Shown here: piece by piece, positions 17,704 to 26,567 of the stretch | Position numbering within the stretch: the first letter of the stretch is position 1 | How the letters are laid out: every line of letters starts with the position of its first letter | From: a bacterium | Lineage (GTDB): Bacteria > Planctomycetota > Planctomycetia > Kolteriales > Kolteriaceae | Direction of reading: 5' to 3' | DNA length: 64,000 bases | NCBI GenBank assembly: GCA_019753235.1 | Contig: JAIELF010000025.1 | Coordinates: 1-64,000, forward strand | Made by a program: the position numbers and the translations under genes | Notes under the pieces: model-generated | Told to the model about the DNA's origin: nothing | Databases searched by the model: none | The model's input: the letters and a program-made list of their open reading frames with translations, nothing else

Positions 17704-18059
17704 CGGCCGGCGGCGGTCCCGTCTCTCCCTTTATCGTAGTTAACCATAATCCGCGAGTCGCTATCGGAGCAATCCCACGACCTCGCGTGGCGAGGATTCT
17801 TTTGGAGCGACGATTCCAACGGAACCTGGATCAAAATGCCAGCGAACCCGATCGCGGCGGGCAAAAGTAGCCGATCCGCCATGGTTCATTCGAAGCATCA
17901 TTCGGAGAATGAACCGTCGACCACCCGAGATTCTGGTCGATTCCGTCCTCCAGGAGTTCACGCAGGAAACGTACGAGCCAACTCGTTTGTTGTCCGGCGA
18001 ATCCTGGTCCATAGAGACAAGCCAACGGCAAAAAATGGAGCATGAAGGAGACTGAGTGC
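17704..18059. other. Divergent intergenic region between the kinase and FucU genes
   Basis: No gene is seen in these 356 bases. It should contain the promoters of both flanking divergent genes. The main structure is the 9-base dyad at 17883-17915, listed separately. Weak overlapping open frames here have no recognisable product. Confidence 0.45.
17883..17915. promoter_or_regulatory. 9-bp inverted repeat in a divergent promoter region
   Basis: GGTTCATTC (17883-17891) and GAATGAACC (17907-17915) are perfect arms with 15 bases between, placing the half-site centres about 24 bases (just over two helical turns) apart. The location between divergent genes suits an operator. The binding protein is unknown. 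Confidence 0.45.
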
Positions 18060-18488
18060 ATGCTCAAAGGTATCGATCCGATTCTTTCGCCCGAACTGCT
18101 GTACATCATTGCTCGGATGGGGCACGGCGACGAACTGGTCCTAGCGGACGCCAACTTTCCCACCGAAGCGATCGGCAAACGCGTCGTTCGGGCCGACGGC
18201 CATTCGGTTGCCGACCTGTTGGTCCCCCTGTTGAAACTCTTCCCGCTCGATAGTTTTGTTGAAAAACCTGCCGTCGTGATGCAACGGGTCGATCAACCCG
18301 ACCAACCCGCTCCCGTCTGGGCCGACTTTCAGCGAATCCTCGATCAGGCCGACGGCAACCACATCACCATCGAACGGATCGACCGCTTCGCCTTCTACGA
18401 ACGAGCCAAAATCGCCTTCGCCGTCGTCGCCACCACCGAGCGAGCCCTTTACGGCAACCTCATCATTAAAAAGGGGGTCATCACGTAG
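18060..18488 (+). CDS. RbsD/FucU family sugar mutarotase
   Basis: This is a 142-residue protein with the FucU/RbsD signature: GHGDELVLADANFP near the N-terminus (His22 and Asp24 are active-site positions in the family) and a C-terminal RALYGNLIIKKGVI. These enzymes interconvert anomers of L-fucose or ribose. The DANFP form and family tail look closer to FucU than RbsD. I start at ATG 18060, with GGAG at 18047-18050, rather than 18042. It stands alone in a rightward unit ahead of a pectate lyase, with no transporter adjacent. Confidence 0.87.
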   Translation: MLKGIDPILSPELLYIIARMGHGDELVLADANFPTEAIGKRVVRADGHSVADLLVPLLKLFPLDSFVEKPAVVMQRVDQPDQPAPVWADFQRILDQADGNHITIERIDRFAFYERAKIAFAVVATTERALYGNLIIKKGVIT

Positions 18489-18776
18489 CCTTGCCCTGAA
18501 CTCGGAAGAACGGCACACCCCATCATGGATGGAGGCCAAGCTCGCGTTCACTCTCCGCAAAGAGCCTTCCCCTTTCCGTCTACTTTCCGCAGGCGAGCGA
18601 CCATCAGCAACGAGTCGGCTCTCTCAAACGGAAGCTGTCAACGAAACAAGAAGTTGGAATACGGACACGATGGTCGATAGCCTTGAACAAGTCGGCCATT
18701 ACGGAACTGTCGGGAAAACGCCTACTTCTATTCATGGGTCGCTCTGATGCTTCCAATCGAACTAAAGGATTCGCGC

Positions 18777-19880
18777 ATGTGGAGATGTGCGGCGACACGA
18801 CGAAACCCTGCTTATCTATCGTCCTTGGTCACCTTGGGTATGATCGCCTTAACGTGGTCGATGGAGCAAACTCGCGCGAGCGGACCGACAGCATGGCTCG
18901 CAAAAGAGGATTCCTGGTTCCAATCCGCGGAGGCAAAGACCATCCGCGACCACATCTTGTCTTATCAGACACGCCTGGGGGGTTGGCCCAAAAACACCGA
19001 CACGACGAAAACGATCTTCGCGGGCGATATCGAAGAACTGCGAGCGAATTTCGATAACGGCGCGACGACTGATGAATTGAGATTTCTCGCAAGGCATGCC
19101 CAGGCCACCGGCGATGCACAAAGCAAAGAAGCATTTACCAAAGGTCTCGATTACATCGTGAGGGCTCAATACCCCCATGGGGGCTGGCCCCAGTATTTTC
19201 CACCTGGCACCGGTTACGCTCGGCACATCACCTTTAGCGACGATGCGATGGTCAGGCTTCTTCTCTTCGTTCGTGAAGTGGCGAAAAAACCTCTTTATTC
19301 CTTCGTCGAAAAACAGAAGCGAGACTCGCTCCAAGAGGTCTTCGATCGGGGAATTGATTGCATCTTGAAGTGTCAAATCAACGTTGACGGCATCAAGACG
19401 GCATGGTGTGCCCAGCATGACGAGATCGATTTCGAACCAAGGCCGGCGAGGGTTTATGAACTGGTCTCGCTGAGCGGTAGCGAGTCTGTTGGAATCGTGA
19501 AGCTATTAATGAGTTTGGAAACACCGACACCCGAAGTCATTTCAGCGGTCGATTATGCTGTCGATTGGCTCCGCGCGGTGAAGATCACCGGCATTCGCGT
19601 CGACGTGGTCACAGGTCCAGAGTACCCGATGGGACGCGATAAGATTGTCACCGCAGATCCCCAAGCGGCACCGATCTGGGCTCGCTTCTATGCCATCGGG
19701 ACCAACAAACCGATCTTCTCTGATCAGCGGGGCCTCGCCTTCGATCGCTTGGCCGACATCAGCCACGAACGACGCGTCGGCTACGCATGGTACACCGATC
19801 GGCCAGCGGCACTCCTCGAAAAAGACTACCCGGCATGGCAAAGGAAACTTGGCCGATCCATCAACAGCGATTCCCCTTAA
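18777..19880 (+). CDS. Pectate lyase, PL10-like, secreted
   Basis: This is a 367-residue protein with an N-terminal signal segment (hydrophobic about 14-30). The mature region matches PL10 pectate lyases: GGWPKN, FDNGATTDELRFLA, HGGWPQYFP, ITFSDDAM, CAQHDE, a YELVSLSGSES stretch, then RFYAIGTNKPIFS. The enzyme cleaves polygalacturonate by beta-elimination outside the cytoplasm. The start at 18777 has AAAGGA upstream and places the signal peptide correctly. It faces the membrane glycosyltransferase gene tail to tail. With FucU upstream it hints at plant or algal polysaccharide use (inference). Confidence 0.88.
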   Translation: MWRCAATRRNPAYLSSLVTLGMIALTWSMEQTRASGPTAWLAKEDSWFQSAEAKTIRDHILSYQTRLGGWPKNTDTTKTIFAGDIEELRANFDNGATTDELRFLARHAQATGDAQSKEAFTKGLDYIVRAQYPHGGWPQYFPPGTGYARHITFSDDAMVRLLLFVREVAKKPLYSFVEKQKRDSLQEVFDRGIDCILKCQINVDGIKTAWCAQHDEIDFEPRPARVYELVSLSGSESVGIVKLLMSLETPTPEVISAVDYAVDWLRAVKITGIRVDVVTGPEYPMGRDKIVTADPQAAPIWARFYAIGTNKPIFSDQRGLAFDRLADISHERRVGYAWYTDRPAALLEKDYPAWQRKLGRSINSDSP

Positions 19881-19911
19881 ACCGCAATGCAGTGCGCTTC
19901 CGCTCGGACGG

Positions 19912-21138
19912 TCACGCACGGTCGCTGGGCCGAGGGGCGATGGTTAGACACATTGCAGCCAAGCTTGCAAGGATGGGCGAGAGCGGGGCGCGCATGCGCA
20001 TGTCGCTCCAGTAGAAGGCATGCACGGCCGAGAAAATCATCACGACGCCGACAAGAACATACGCCTCTCTCGATCGGCCCCTCATCAGCCCCACGACCGC
20101 CAGAAAATAAAGAACCAAATAGAAGCCGGCCACACCACGCTGTACCCAGACCGAGCCACGTGCCGGGGCCAAGGACCAGAACCGAGCGAGGTGATGCCGA
20201 GCAGAAGAAACCGCGTCGGCCGGTTGAGATTTCATCCACTTGACCGCCTCTTGAGAGTAGAACGCATCCTGCTCGATTTCCGACATGCCGGCGGTCTTTT
20301 GTCGATTCTCACCAACCCACGCGTCGAAAGAGTCGGCGGGCCAAACAATTCTTCCTGGGCGGACCACGGAGTCGAAGTACGATGGATTCTGTCCCAGCCA
20401 AAGCGTGTACCCACCGTGCGTCGTGGTGAGGATCGGCCGACCAAGGGCGATTTCATTCCGGATCACCCAGAAGGATGCCGGCACCAGAGCCAACAATATC
20501 ACCCCCAAGGCTCTCTGCCGAGACTGCCCGAGCACGCCCGCCAGCGTCATCCAGCCCAAGACCGGCCAGGCGATGGGTCGTGTCAGCCCCGCCAGCCCCC
20601 AACAGAGCCCAGTCCAAAAAGTGATTCGGGCCCCGCTCGACTTGCTGATCGAGCCCACGAGTCCTGCCGTGAGAAAGAACGTGAAAACGGTTTCGCTCAT
20701 GATCAGGGCCGACTGCCCCACCAGCAGCGGGTCGATCGCCACCACAACCCCTGCGAGCCAACTTCGCCCCTCCGCGCCAAGGGATCGCGACAGCCTCATC
20801 GCCAGCAGACTTGTTCCGATGCCCGCGAATAAATGGATCGCCGTCAGACCGACTACCTGCCAACGGGAGTCAGCCACCAGCGGTACCAGGAACATCACCA
20901 AGCCTGGCGGACGAAGTGCCGTCGGCGATTCCCCATCGCGCGAGTAAATCCCCGTCGTCCACCAGTGCCGAGCGATCGCCACGTATCCATCCGGATCTTG
21001 TTCGGGATGGTTCGCAAACGACTCGTCCCAAAAAAGTATCGCCCCGAGCCGAACCAACCCCGCCAACAGCATGATGGCAACGTCGATCCGAACCGAACCT
21101 AGACAAGCTTTGTGCCGTAGAGTACAAAACGTAGGCAT
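19912..21138 (-). CDS. GT39-like membrane glycosyltransferase
   Basis: This is a 408-residue polytopic membrane protein resembling the GT-C family ArnT/PMT-type (GT39). The first periplasmic loop has acidic residues (FWDESFANHPEQDPDGYVA) where lipid-sugar-dependent transferases keep catalytic Asp/Glu, followed by RPPG. About ten hydrophobic segments follow, with a soluble stretch near 280-350. Such enzymes move sugars from polyprenyl-phosphate donors to lipids or proteins. The start at 21138 has GGGGAGG just upstream; an upstream extension is not hydrophobic. It is divergent from the RND gene. Confidence 0.75.
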   Translation of the reverse strand: MPTFCTLRHKACLGSVRIDVAIMLLAGLVRLGAILFWDESFANHPEQDPDGYVAIARHWWTTGIYSRDGESPTALRPPGLVMFLVPLVADSRWQVVGLTAIHLFAGIGTSLLAMRLSRSLGAEGRSWLAGVVVAIDPLLVGQSALIMSETVFTFFLTAGLVGSISKSSGARITFWTGLCWGLAGLTRPIAWPVLGWMTLAGVLGQSRQRALGVILLALVPASFWVIRNEIALGRPILTTTHGGYTLWLGQNPSYFDSVVRPGRIVWPADSFDAWVGENRQKTAGMSEIEQDAFYSQEAVKWMKSQPADAVSSARHHLARFWSLAPARGSVWVQRGVAGFYLVLYFLAVVGLMRGRSREAYVLVGVVMIFSAVHAFYWSDMRMRAPLSPILASLAAMCLTIAPRPSDRA

Positions 21139-21234
21139 TTCCTCCCCATCTCGGGGTTGTGTCGACAACCGATTCGATTGGCTCGATGTCGACCTGTTCG
21201 ACCAGCATCGTGAAGAGGGCTGACATCTCGCACC

Positions 21235-23523
21235 ATGATGAAGCCCATCGAATCGAGCGACTTGTTGGCAACCCAAGGGAGAATGGATCGCGTTGCGTCG
21301 TGGCTTATCGCCTGGCGTTATCCTCTTTTATGGATAGGCATTGTCGCGACGCTGGCGCTGCTTCCCTTTTCGCTTCAGGCCAAGTACGACCGATCGATCA
21401 ATTCTTTCTTCGACAAAAACGATCCTCGCTTCCTCACGTACAACGAGGTGCAACGAGAGTTCGACGGGGACACGCTTTGCCTGGCGGTTTACCCCGATCC
21501 CGAACTACTGACTCCTGCGGGGATGGCTCGGCTAGAGGCGTTCGCCCTAAAGTTGTCGGCGGTGCCAGGCGTGATCAAAGTACAGACGATTGCGTCGATG
21601 CCCAGACCGGGTGGACGGCCTGGGATGATCGGCAAACTCTTTTCGATTCCCACCCAAGATCATGACAAGCTTCGGCAAGAGATCCTAGCGACCGATCTCT
21701 TTCGCGATCAATTCATCAGTGCCGACGGTCAAACGGCGGTCTGCCTTTTATTGATTGAAGAGCCCGCCATTGCCAGCGGTCTGTTTACGCAATCGCTGAA
21801 AGAACTTCGTCGACTCTGCGAAGCCCGATCGGGCCACATCGTCGGCGCGCCGGTCATGATCAACGACGTGTACGACTATCTCGAGCAAGATTCGTGGATC
21901 CTCACGAACGTTTCGACCTGGGCGATGATCCTGGTGATTGTGGCTTTGTTTCGTCGCATTCGTTGGCTGGTGGTCCCGATTGCCGTCGTGCAGACATCGA
22001 TGATCTGGATGCGGGCGATGATGTACTTTCTGCAAATCCAGCTCAGCCTGACCGGCGCGATGACGACGGCGATGATCACCGTGATCGGCATCACGTCCGC
22101 GATCCATGTCGCGGTCCGCTTTCGAGAGGTCGCCTTCACTCAGCCGGATGTCGTGCAAGCGCTTCGCGACACGCTGTCGCACAGCCTACCGCCGATCTTC
22201 TGGGCCTGTGCCACGACGGCGGTCGGTTTCGGCTCGTTGGCGATCAGCCAGGTTGCTCCGGTCCGAAGTTTCGGCCTGGTGATGGCGGCGGCGAGCATGA
22301 TGGTCTTTCTCGCGATCATTCTGTTGATGCCCGGAGCGATCCTGATTGCTCGTCATCTCTTCAATGTCATCCCACGTCCGACGCTCGGCGAGACCCATTT
22401 GGCCGACGGTCTGCACTGGGCGGTTTCGTTCGTCGGTCGACATGCTTGGCTGACCACTTTTATGACGCTGGCCGTGCTCGCCGTCGCGGGGGCGGGGCTG
22501 TTTCGGCTCGATGTTGAAACTGATTTCACCAAGAACTTCAAGGAGTCCAGCAGCATCCTGCAGGATTACCGCTTTGTCGAGGATCGGCTCGGCGGGGCGG
22601 GTTTGGTCGATATCGTTCTCGACGCGCCGACCGATTGGAACAGTGGTTTCTTCGATCAACTTCGAAGCTGTCAGAACCGCCTTCGCGAGATTCCAGGCGT
22701 CGTCAAGGTGACCAGTCTGGTAGATATGCTCGACCTGGTGCGGGCATCGAAAATGATGATCAGCGTCGTGAAGTCGGCACCGCCCCCCGAGGTTCGCCAA
22801 TTCTGGAACCCCAAGACCAAGCGTCTTCGCATTGTTCTTCGAGTCAAAGAACAGCAAACCACCGACGGGAAAGCGAAGCTTCTCTCGTCGATCGAGACGA
22901 TCGCGAAAGACTCTTTCGGCCCCACCACCAAGGTAACGGGCCTTTACCTGCTATTGGTGTACCTCATCGATAGTCTCCTTTCGGATCAGTATGCCGCCCT
23001 GTTTCTCTCGTGTGTCGGCAACCTCGCGATGATGACCATCGCGTTCGGCGGGCCGCGCGCGGGGCTGATCGCTTTTTTACCCAACATCATTCCGCTGGTC
23101 TTTACGCTGGGGTTGATGGGCTGGGTCGGGCTCAAGGTCAATGTCGCGACCGCGATGATTCAAAGCATCTCGATGGGAATCGCCGTCGACTTCAGCATCC
23201 ACTACCTCTACCGGTATTGGCACGAACGAAAGCGGGGGATCGACTTCTACGATTCTCTCGCGCTCAGCCATCACCACGCCGGCAAGGCCATGGTCTTTGC
23301 GGATATCGCGCTCACCCTCGGATTCGGCATCCTGACGCTGTCGCATTTTTTGCCGACCATACAGTTCGGCTTGCTGGTCAGCCTGGCCATGCTCGGCGGC
23401 TTGGTGGGGAATCTGGTCATGTTGCCCGTCCTCTTGCGGGTCTTTTACGGCATCGGCCCGCCTCGGATCGAGGGGGAAGTATCGCTGGATCCACGCACCC
23501 AGGCAACCCATTCCGTTTCCTAA
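21235..23523 (+). CDS. RND/MMPL family transporter
   Basis: This is a 762-residue membrane protein with the duplicated RND topology. One transmembrane segment (about 25-42) is followed by a periplasmic domain (about 45-225) and a five-to-six span bundle (225-400). The pattern repeats: a span near 405-420, a periplasmic domain to about 580, then a final bundle ending near 750. It lacks the length of AcrB-type pumps and fits the MMPL/SSD group that moves lipids or hydrophobic molecules. The start is uncertain between 21235 and 21283; the latter has AGGGAGA immediately before it. No membrane-fusion partner is adjacent. Confidence 0.87.
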   Translation: MMKPIESSDLLATQGRMDRVASWLIAWRYPLLWIGIVATLALLPFSLQAKYDRSINSFFDKNDPRFLTYNEVQREFDGDTLCLAVYPDPELLTPAGMARLEAFALKLSAVPGVIKVQTIASMPRPGGRPGMIGKLFSIPTQDHDKLRQEILATDLFRDQFISADGQTAVCLLLIEEPAIASGLFTQSLKELRRLCEARSGHIVGAPVMINDVYDYLEQDSWILTNVSTWAMILVIVALFRRIRWLVVPIAVVQTSMIWMRAMMYFLQIQLSLTGAMTTAMITVIGITSAIHVAVRFREVAFTQPDVVQALRDTLSHSLPPIFWACATTAVGFGSLAISQVAPVRSFGLVMAAASMMVFLAIILLMPGAILIARHLFNVIPRPTLGETHLADGLHWAVSFVGRHAWLTTFMTLAVLAVAGAGLFRLDVETDFTKNFKESSSILQDYRFVEDRLGGAGLVDIVLDAPTDWNSGFFDQLRSCQNRLREIPGVVKVTSLVDMLDLVRASKMMISVVKSAPPPEVRQFWNPKTKRLRIVLRVKEQQTTDGKAKLLSSIETIAKDSFGPTTKVTGLYLLLVYLIDSLLSDQYAALFLSCVGNLAMMTIAFGGPRAGLIAFLPNIIPLVFTLGLMGWVGLKVNVATAMIQSISMGIAVDFSIHYLYRYWHERKRGIDFYDSLALSHHHAGKAMVFADIALTLGFGILTLSHFLPTIQFGLLVSLAMLGGLVGNLVMLPVLLRVFYGIGPPRIEGEVSLDPRTQATHSVS

Positions 23524-23666
23524 CCCCGCAGGTCATTCACGCGCCCATGGATCATTTTTAAGAGGTTTTTCTCTCCGCAATCTCCGCGAATCGGCCTCCT
23601 CGAAAAGTCGCTTGGGAAGTAGGCTCGGGCAAGATGGGGAGTTTTTCAATTGGAAGGAACCAATTC

Positions 23667-24356
23667 ATGCGACATACCTTTGTCATCGCGATCCTGATGC
23701 TGTTCTCGGCCCCCGTGCTTTGGGCGCAGCAGATCGAAACCGAAATCATCAACGCGGCAGCCGACATCATCAAGGAACTGACGGCAACGCCCGATCGCGG
23801 CATACCGACCCATATGTTGCAGCAGGCCAAGGCGATTGCGATTTTCCCTGGTGTCATCAAGGCGGGATTCATCGTCGGCGCCCGGCACGGAAGAGGGATC
23901 ATCAGTGTCAGGCAAGAGGACGGAAGCTGGAGCAATCCTCTTCCCGTTTCGATCACCGGCGGGAGTGTCGGTTTTCAGGCGGGCGCGCAGTCCATCGACC
24001 TGGTCCTGGTCTTCAGGACGAATCGAGGGATCGAGCCGATCTTGCAGGGTCGCGGGCGACTGAAACTCGGCGGAGATGTTTCGGTGGCGGCCGGCCCCGT
24101 CGGAAGAGAGGCGGGGACGGCAACCGATGCCACCCTGTCCTCGGAGATCTTCACGTACTCGCGGACGCGCGGCCTGTTCGCGGGGGTCTCTTTGTCGGGC
24201 GCGGTGATCCGACCGGATCTGACCGCGATCGAGCACTACTACGCGTCGGATGAGTTGACGCCGAAAGAGGTCGTCACTCGCCGGGATATCCCGGTGCGCG
24301 AATCGACGCAGAGACTTCTCCAGGTGCTGGCGGAAGTGACGGCCGAGAAGAAGTAG
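23667..24356 (+). CDS. SYLF/Ysc84 domain lipid-binding protein, exported
   Basis: This is a 229-residue protein. ATG 23667 follows GGAAGG and opens a signal peptide (MRHTFVIAILMLFSAPVLWAQ). The mature part matches SYLF (Ysc84) domains: LQQAKAIAIFPGVIKAGFIVGARHGRG, then an ITGGSVGFQAGAQSIDLVL core and FAGVSLSGAV. The domain binds phosphoinositides or other lipids in eukaryotes; bacterial members are periplasmic with unclear roles. It is convergent with the DUF1559 gene across a strong bidirectional terminator. Confidence 0.9.
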   Translation: MRHTFVIAILMLFSAPVLWAQQIETEIINAAADIIKELTATPDRGIPTHMLQQAKAIAIFPGVIKAGFIVGARHGRGIISVRQEDGSWSNPLPVSITGGSVGFQAGAQSIDLVLVFRTNRGIEPILQGRGRLKLGGDVSVAAGPVGREAGTATDATLSSEIFTYSRTRGLFAGVSLSGAVIRPDLTAIEHYYASDELTPKEVVTRRDIPVRESTQRLLQVLAEVTAEKK

Positions 24357-24396
24357 CGTTCGTCTGCACGCGAAAAGAGTTGGTCAAGAAAACGAT

Positions 24397-24448
24397 CTGG
24401 GCTCGCCTTGGCTTGTTGAAAGCCTTGGCGAGCCCAGTGTCGTCTTTT
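24397..24448. terminator. Strong bidirectional terminator between convergent genes
   Basis: CTGGGCTCGCC (24397-24407) pairs perfectly with GGCGAGCCCAG (24427-24437). An inner GGCTT/AAGCC stem lies beyond a TT/TT internal loop. A TCTTTT run follows rightward, and AAAA precedes for the leftward strand. It serves the SYLF and DUF1559 genes, which converge here. Confidence 0.85.
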
Positions 24449-24514
24449 CACTCACACACCGAACCGAAGCCAGCCCCGTCCTCCTGACATCAGGCCAGCC
24501 CCTTTTGAATCTCA

Positions 24515-25960
24515 TTAGCCACTCGGAATATCGCTCTCCGACAGTGGAATCTGACGATTACCGAGCGGGTATGTTGTAGGATCAGTAAACCCACTGGGAG
24601 CAACTTCAAAATTCTGACGCGCCTGGGCCGGATTCTGGCCCTGAACCAGTGCCCCGCCGTTGGGAGTCACGATCCGAGCCCAGACCTCGCCCGCGATGTT
24701 CTCCGGGATGAACCGAACGCCACCATCGCACATGACGACATGCACGCCGCCGGGATGACCGCTGGTCGGGTAAGGGAATTGCCCTTCGTTGATACCGGTG
24801 ATGTCGCCGTTGATACCACCTTGGTCTGCCGTCGCAACCAGAATGGCGGGCGGAGCGAGCGAACCCTTGTTTGCGCTACGGCCATAGGTGTAAAGTCCAG
24901 TCTCACCCTGCACGGCCGTCGATAAGGCCGGGTCAATCGTTCCGCCACCGAATGTCGAGACCGGATTCACAAAGAAGGACGTATTCATCGGGAAAGGGCA
25001 TGCCCAATTGGTAGTGAGCTGTGTACCACCTGATAGGAACGTGGAACCTGGTCCCACGTTGATGTTCTCTGACAACATGACGGTGAAAGAAACACCATCG
25101 CGTACCGACTCAATCGTATGGCGACGATGCGCATCTGTTCCACCTTGAGTCGTGTCGAGAAACATCATCCCCATGTTGCGGAGATTTTGGGCATGCCAAC
25201 CACCTCCCTGAGGCGGAGTCGTTCCAGTGTCATATCGAAGACCCGCACCACCGGATTGTGACATTTCCATTCGAACTAACCAGTGAGGTGCAAAACCTCC
25301 ATTAGCAACGTAACTAATTGAACCGGTCGACTGAGTCGATGTCACGTCTTCGGGGCAGACGAGGAGTTCCAAGTAGGTATTTGCTAAATCACGATTACCT
25401 CTTTTCGCCGTACCAGGCGTGTTATCCAGATAGGCACCTCGATTTCCGCCTACACCTGCTGCGTTGCTGTCGGAGAAATCCCATGCATCATAAATGCTTT
25501 GCTGACCTATGAACGGCAAAAGCTCGACTACCCACGAGTACTTCAAACCGACTGTGGGTCCTGCCGCGTCCGTGTAGTTCGTTGTCGTCGCTGAGTTTAA
25601 CGCTTGCTGCCAGTCCCAGTTCCCCTTTGTCGCACTTGGCGATTGAACCAACAGGAGATTCGGATGCGGAATTGCCTTTGTTTTCACATCAGGTTCTTGG
25701 CTTTCATTCGCCAAAGCACTCACATTCCAGTAACCGCTGGCGGGGAAGGTTCCCTTTTGCGTCACGTACTGAAACATGCCGGTGCCGACGTTTCGAAGAT
25801 TGTTCAAGCACTGCACCCGGCGAGCTTGCCGACGGGCGTTGACGATCGCGGGCAAAATCAGCGATGCCAAAATGCCGATGATGCTGATCACGACGAGAAG
25901 CTCGATGAGCGTGAAGCCACGCCGAGCCTTTCGCTTTCCACTGGCTTGTCGACCTAACAT
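24515..25960 (-). CDS. DUF1559 prepilin-type N-terminal cleavage domain protein
   Basis: This is a 481-residue pseudopilin-like protein typical of planctomycetes. The basic leader ends RRG followed by [19 protein letters not shown], giving the prepilin peptidase cut G15/F16 and a hydrophobic helix that anchors or assembles the protein. The large C-terminal DUF1559 part ends with the usual [18 protein letters not shown]. The start at 25960 gives the normal short leader; the upstream extension of 63 codons is not expected. It is monocistronic with a strong terminator. The role is probably cell surface or pseudopilus related, and the partner is unknown. Confidence 0.93.
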   Translation of the reverse strand: MLGRQASGKRKARRGFTLIELLVVISIIGILASLILPAIVNARRQARRVQCLNNLRNVGTGMFQYVTQKGTFPASGYWNVSALANESQEPDVKTKAIPHPNLLLVQSPSATKGNWDWQQALNSATTTNYTDAAGPTVGLKYSWVVELLPFIGQQSIYDAWDFSDSNAAGVGGNRGAYLDNTPGTAKRGNRDLANTYLELLVCPEDVTSTQSTGSISYVANGGFAPHWLVRMEMSQSGGAGLRYDTGTTPPQGGGWHAQNLRNMGMMFLDTTQGGTDAHRRHTIESVRDGVSFTVMLSENINVGPGSTFLSGGTQLTTNWACPFPMNTSFFVNPVSTFGGGTIDPALSTAVQGETGLYTYGRSANKGSLAPPAILVATADQGGINGDITGINEGQFPYPTSGHPGGVHVVMCDGGVRFIPENIAGEVWARIVTPNGGALVQGQNPAQARQNFEVAPSGFTDPTTYPLGNRQIPLSESDIPSG

Positions 25961-26080
25961 GCGAGGGTCTCTCCCTTTCACCTTCCGTGACGCTTCCAAC
26001 TGATTCGGGTTCGTTCTACCCTTTTCTACGCAATACCAGTGCCAAGAATGGATCTCGCCCGCCAACGAAAGTCGCAAGTC

Positions 26081-26106
26081 ATTATTGCAAATAGCTTTGC
26101 AATAAT
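26081..26106. promoter_or_regulatory. 11-bp perfect palindrome upstream of the DUF1559 gene
   Basis: ATTATTGCAAA (26081-26091) and TTTGCAATAAT (26096-26106) are perfect arms around TAGC, 121 bases upstream of the DUF1559 start in AT-rich DNA. It is a candidate operator or promoter-associated dyad; no T-run follows to suggest termination. Confidence 0.5.
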
Positions 26107-26239
26107 ATTGAAAAGAACGATGAACACAGAACGGTGTCGACGGGAACACCGCGGCAGGAAAATATCCTGTGCGTTCGAAGGGAAAGAGGGGGACCGCGAA
26201 CTTCCTCGACGGAGAGGAGAATTCTCTCCAAAAGAGAGG

Positions 26240-26563
26240 TCAGGGGAGCCGGGCGAATTTTCGTTTGGCTTCGTCAACGCGGTGATTGACCCGGTAGACG
26301 TACGCCATCACCTCGGCGACCGCCAGAAAGAGTTTCTCCGGGATGTACTGATCGACTTGCAGCTTGCCGAGAAGTTCGATGAGGTCGGGATCCTCATGAA
26401 CGTCGATGCCATGTTCCTTCGCCACCGCGAGGATGCGCTCGGCAACTCGGCCCTGACCGCTGGCGACCACGCGCGGGACGGCATCCTGTTGTTGGTCATA
26501 GCGAAGGGCAACCGCCTTCTTCAATCGTGTAAGCTTGTCAGGCCCCGGCGCTGTTCCCTCCAT
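26240..26563 (-). CDS. FlhB C-terminal-domain-like protein (FlhX)
   Basis: This is a 107-residue protein equal to the cytoplasmic C-terminal domain of the flagellar export switch FlhB. It reads KKAVALRYDQQQDAVPRVVASGQG, then AVAKEHGIDVHEDPDL and YIPEKLFLAVAEVMAYVYRV. The membrane domain and the NPTH autocleavage motif are absent; the protein begins just where that motif would end. Stand-alone copies (FlhX) can partly replace the FlhB fragment in some bacteria. It follows the FliK-like gene by 4 bases, so the two form an operon coding the hook-length substrate switch partners. Confidence 0.85.
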   Translation of the reverse strand: MEGTAPGPDKLTRLKKAVALRYDQQQDAVPRVVASGQGRVAERILAVAKEHGIDVHEDPDLIELLGKLQVDQYIPEKLFLAVAEVMAYVYRVNHRVDEAKRKFARLP

Positions 26564-26567
26564 GGAC

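Noticed and set aside
18489-18776. Small coding frames between FucU and pectate lyase
   Set aside because: They are short, without ribosome sites or recognisable domains; they probably represent leader DNA of the lyase gene.
24515-26149. Longer DUF1559 start at 26149
   Set aside because: The 63 extra residues precede the prepilin leader, which must be short and N-terminal for peptidase cleavage.
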